DNA from: Microcaldota archaeon
GTDB taxonomy: Archaea; Micrarchaeota; Micrarchaeia; Anstonellales; Anstonellaceae
DNA: 5,898 nt
Reading direction: 5' to 3'
Assembly (NCBI GenBank): GCA_026396335.1
Contig: JAPLWZ010000005.1
Location: forward strand, 1 to 5,898
The notes under the pieces were generated by a model that was given only the letters and a program-made list of their open reading frames with translations, was not told where the DNA came from and ran no database searches. A program made the translations under genes and the position numbers. Below, piece after piece: positions 5,458 to 5,898 of the stretch (positions are counted from its first letter, which is position 1; every line of letters begins with the position of its first letter).

Positions 5458-5486
5458 CTTTTTTATAGATTATACAACAGTTCTAA
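5458..5486 (-). promoter_or_regulatory. Promoter of the 218-aa gene: TATA box plus upstream TTAGAA
   Basis: The minus strand carries TTAGAA (5486-5481), 13 bases, then CTATAAAAAAG (5468-5458). The latter is a good archaeal box A, about 45 bp from the ATG at 5420, predicting a transcript with a leader of roughly 15-20 nt. The distance from TTAGAA to box A matches that between the paired TTAGAA sites of the two 35-bp blocks, suggesting the same upstream regulator site. The TTAGAA overlaps the stop codon of the gene before it. Confidence 0.55.
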
Positions 5487-5898
5487 GTTGCCAGCCATTT
5501 TTGCCCGTGTAAAGAAAGAGCTTTCTTGAGAAATAGATGGTTGGAAAAATGCCTGCCTGATGATTCCTTTCCCTCTGTGAGCGCGAGAAGAAGCAGGTAT
5601 GCGCTCGCAGGAAGTGCGAGGCGTTCGTATTCGGAAATTATTTCCTCCTGTGCGGAAGAGGTGAAACGCGCTAAGTATGCGTCGAAGAATGCGCTTTGCG
5701 CTTCGTCGGAAAGTTCTGACGGGCGGTTCCACGAGAGGCAGAAGGGAGAGAGGAAAAGTGCGATGTCAAGCGCCGGCGTTGCAAGCGCGGCGTGAGACCA
5801 GTTCCGGAGCGCGATCCCTTGCGGCGTCTTTACCCAATTATTGGTCATTGGATACGCGTTATTGAGTGATAAATATTCTGCTTTGTTTTTTGTTTTTT
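5483..5898 (-). CDS. APH/choline-kinase-like C-lobe protein, probably inactive kinase (5' end open or start at 5848)
   Basis: The residues GIALRNWSHAALATPALDIA align position for position with the APH-family pattern in which D-W-x-x-A is followed by G-x-P-x-x-D-L-A. Here the metal-binding Asp is Asn (NW for DW) and the Gly is Ala. The C-terminal part (AFFDAYLARF, then helices) fits the family's helical end. The frame is open beyond the ATG at 5848 to the window edge. That extension contains LSLNNAYPMTN, where the catalytic loop H-x-D-x(4)-N would be expected, with His and Asp missing. Either the gene is a longer pseudokinase, or it starts at 5848 as a lone C-lobe: an AT-rich ATATTTAT about 25 bp upstream could be a box A. 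The stop is TAG. Active APH proteins phosphorylate small molecules; activity is not expected here. Confidence 0.5.
   Translation of the reverse strand, partial: KTKNKAEYLSLNNAYPMTNNWVKTPQGIALRNWSHAALATPALDIALFLSPFCLSWNRPSELSDEAQSAFFDAYLARFTSSAQEEIISEYERLALPASAYLLLLALTEGKESSGRHFSNHLFLKKALSLHGQKWLAT

Noticed and set aside
5470..5476. Bacterial -10 box (TATAAT on the minus strand) before the 218-aa gene
   Set aside because: No -35-like hexamer at 16-18 bp, and the adjacent CTATAAAA fits an archaeal box A at a better distance from the ATG.
5881..5898. T-rich + strand edge as a terminator
   Set aside because: No + strand gene precedes it. On the minus strand it is an A-rich stretch in an open frame or a promoter region.

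Overview
The window looks archaeal, most likely from a small-genome lineage such as a DPANN archaeon; this is an inference. Supporting signs are AT-rich box-A-like (TATA) elements 20-50 bp before several minus-strand genes, occasional GAGG Shine-Dalgarno sites 7-8 nt before ATG, an oligo-T terminator, and compact packing of small soluble proteins that I cannot assign to families. No rRNA, tRNA, CRISPR array, integrase or transposase is visible.

Layout. Positions 1-494 (+) hold a compact toxin-antitoxin module: the last 20 codons of an upstream gene in the antitoxin position, a RelE-superfamily toxin, and a 48-residue gene one base further on. Its third codon positions look more A/T-rich than the rest of the window. 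Positions 495-822 are mostly non-coding: a T-rich possible terminator, a duplicated 12-bp sequence, a possible minus-strand gene remnant, a long inverted repeat, and the terminator of the next gene. Positions 823-2350 hold two head-to-head genes of unknown function with almost no space between their starts. Positions 2360-5420 (-) hold four genes of unknown function (212, 244, 278 and 218 aa), and 5483-5898 (-) is an open-ended gene resembling the C-lobe of aminoglycoside/choline-kinase-type phosphotransferases with key acidic residues replaced.

The minus-strand block looks like a coherent locus. The sequence TTAGAA (TTCTAA on the + strand) occurs six times that I can find, all in one orientation and all in the gaps before these genes. 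Two gaps share a 35-bp block with 29 identical bases. The 244-aa and 278-aa proteins appear to be divergent paralogues with the same C-terminal module. Eight of ten readable stop codons are TAG. Since no protein in 823-5420 matches a family I recognise, this block is the candidate for an undescribed system. Shared promoter sequence and paralogy support common regulation, but the sequence does not show a biochemical function.
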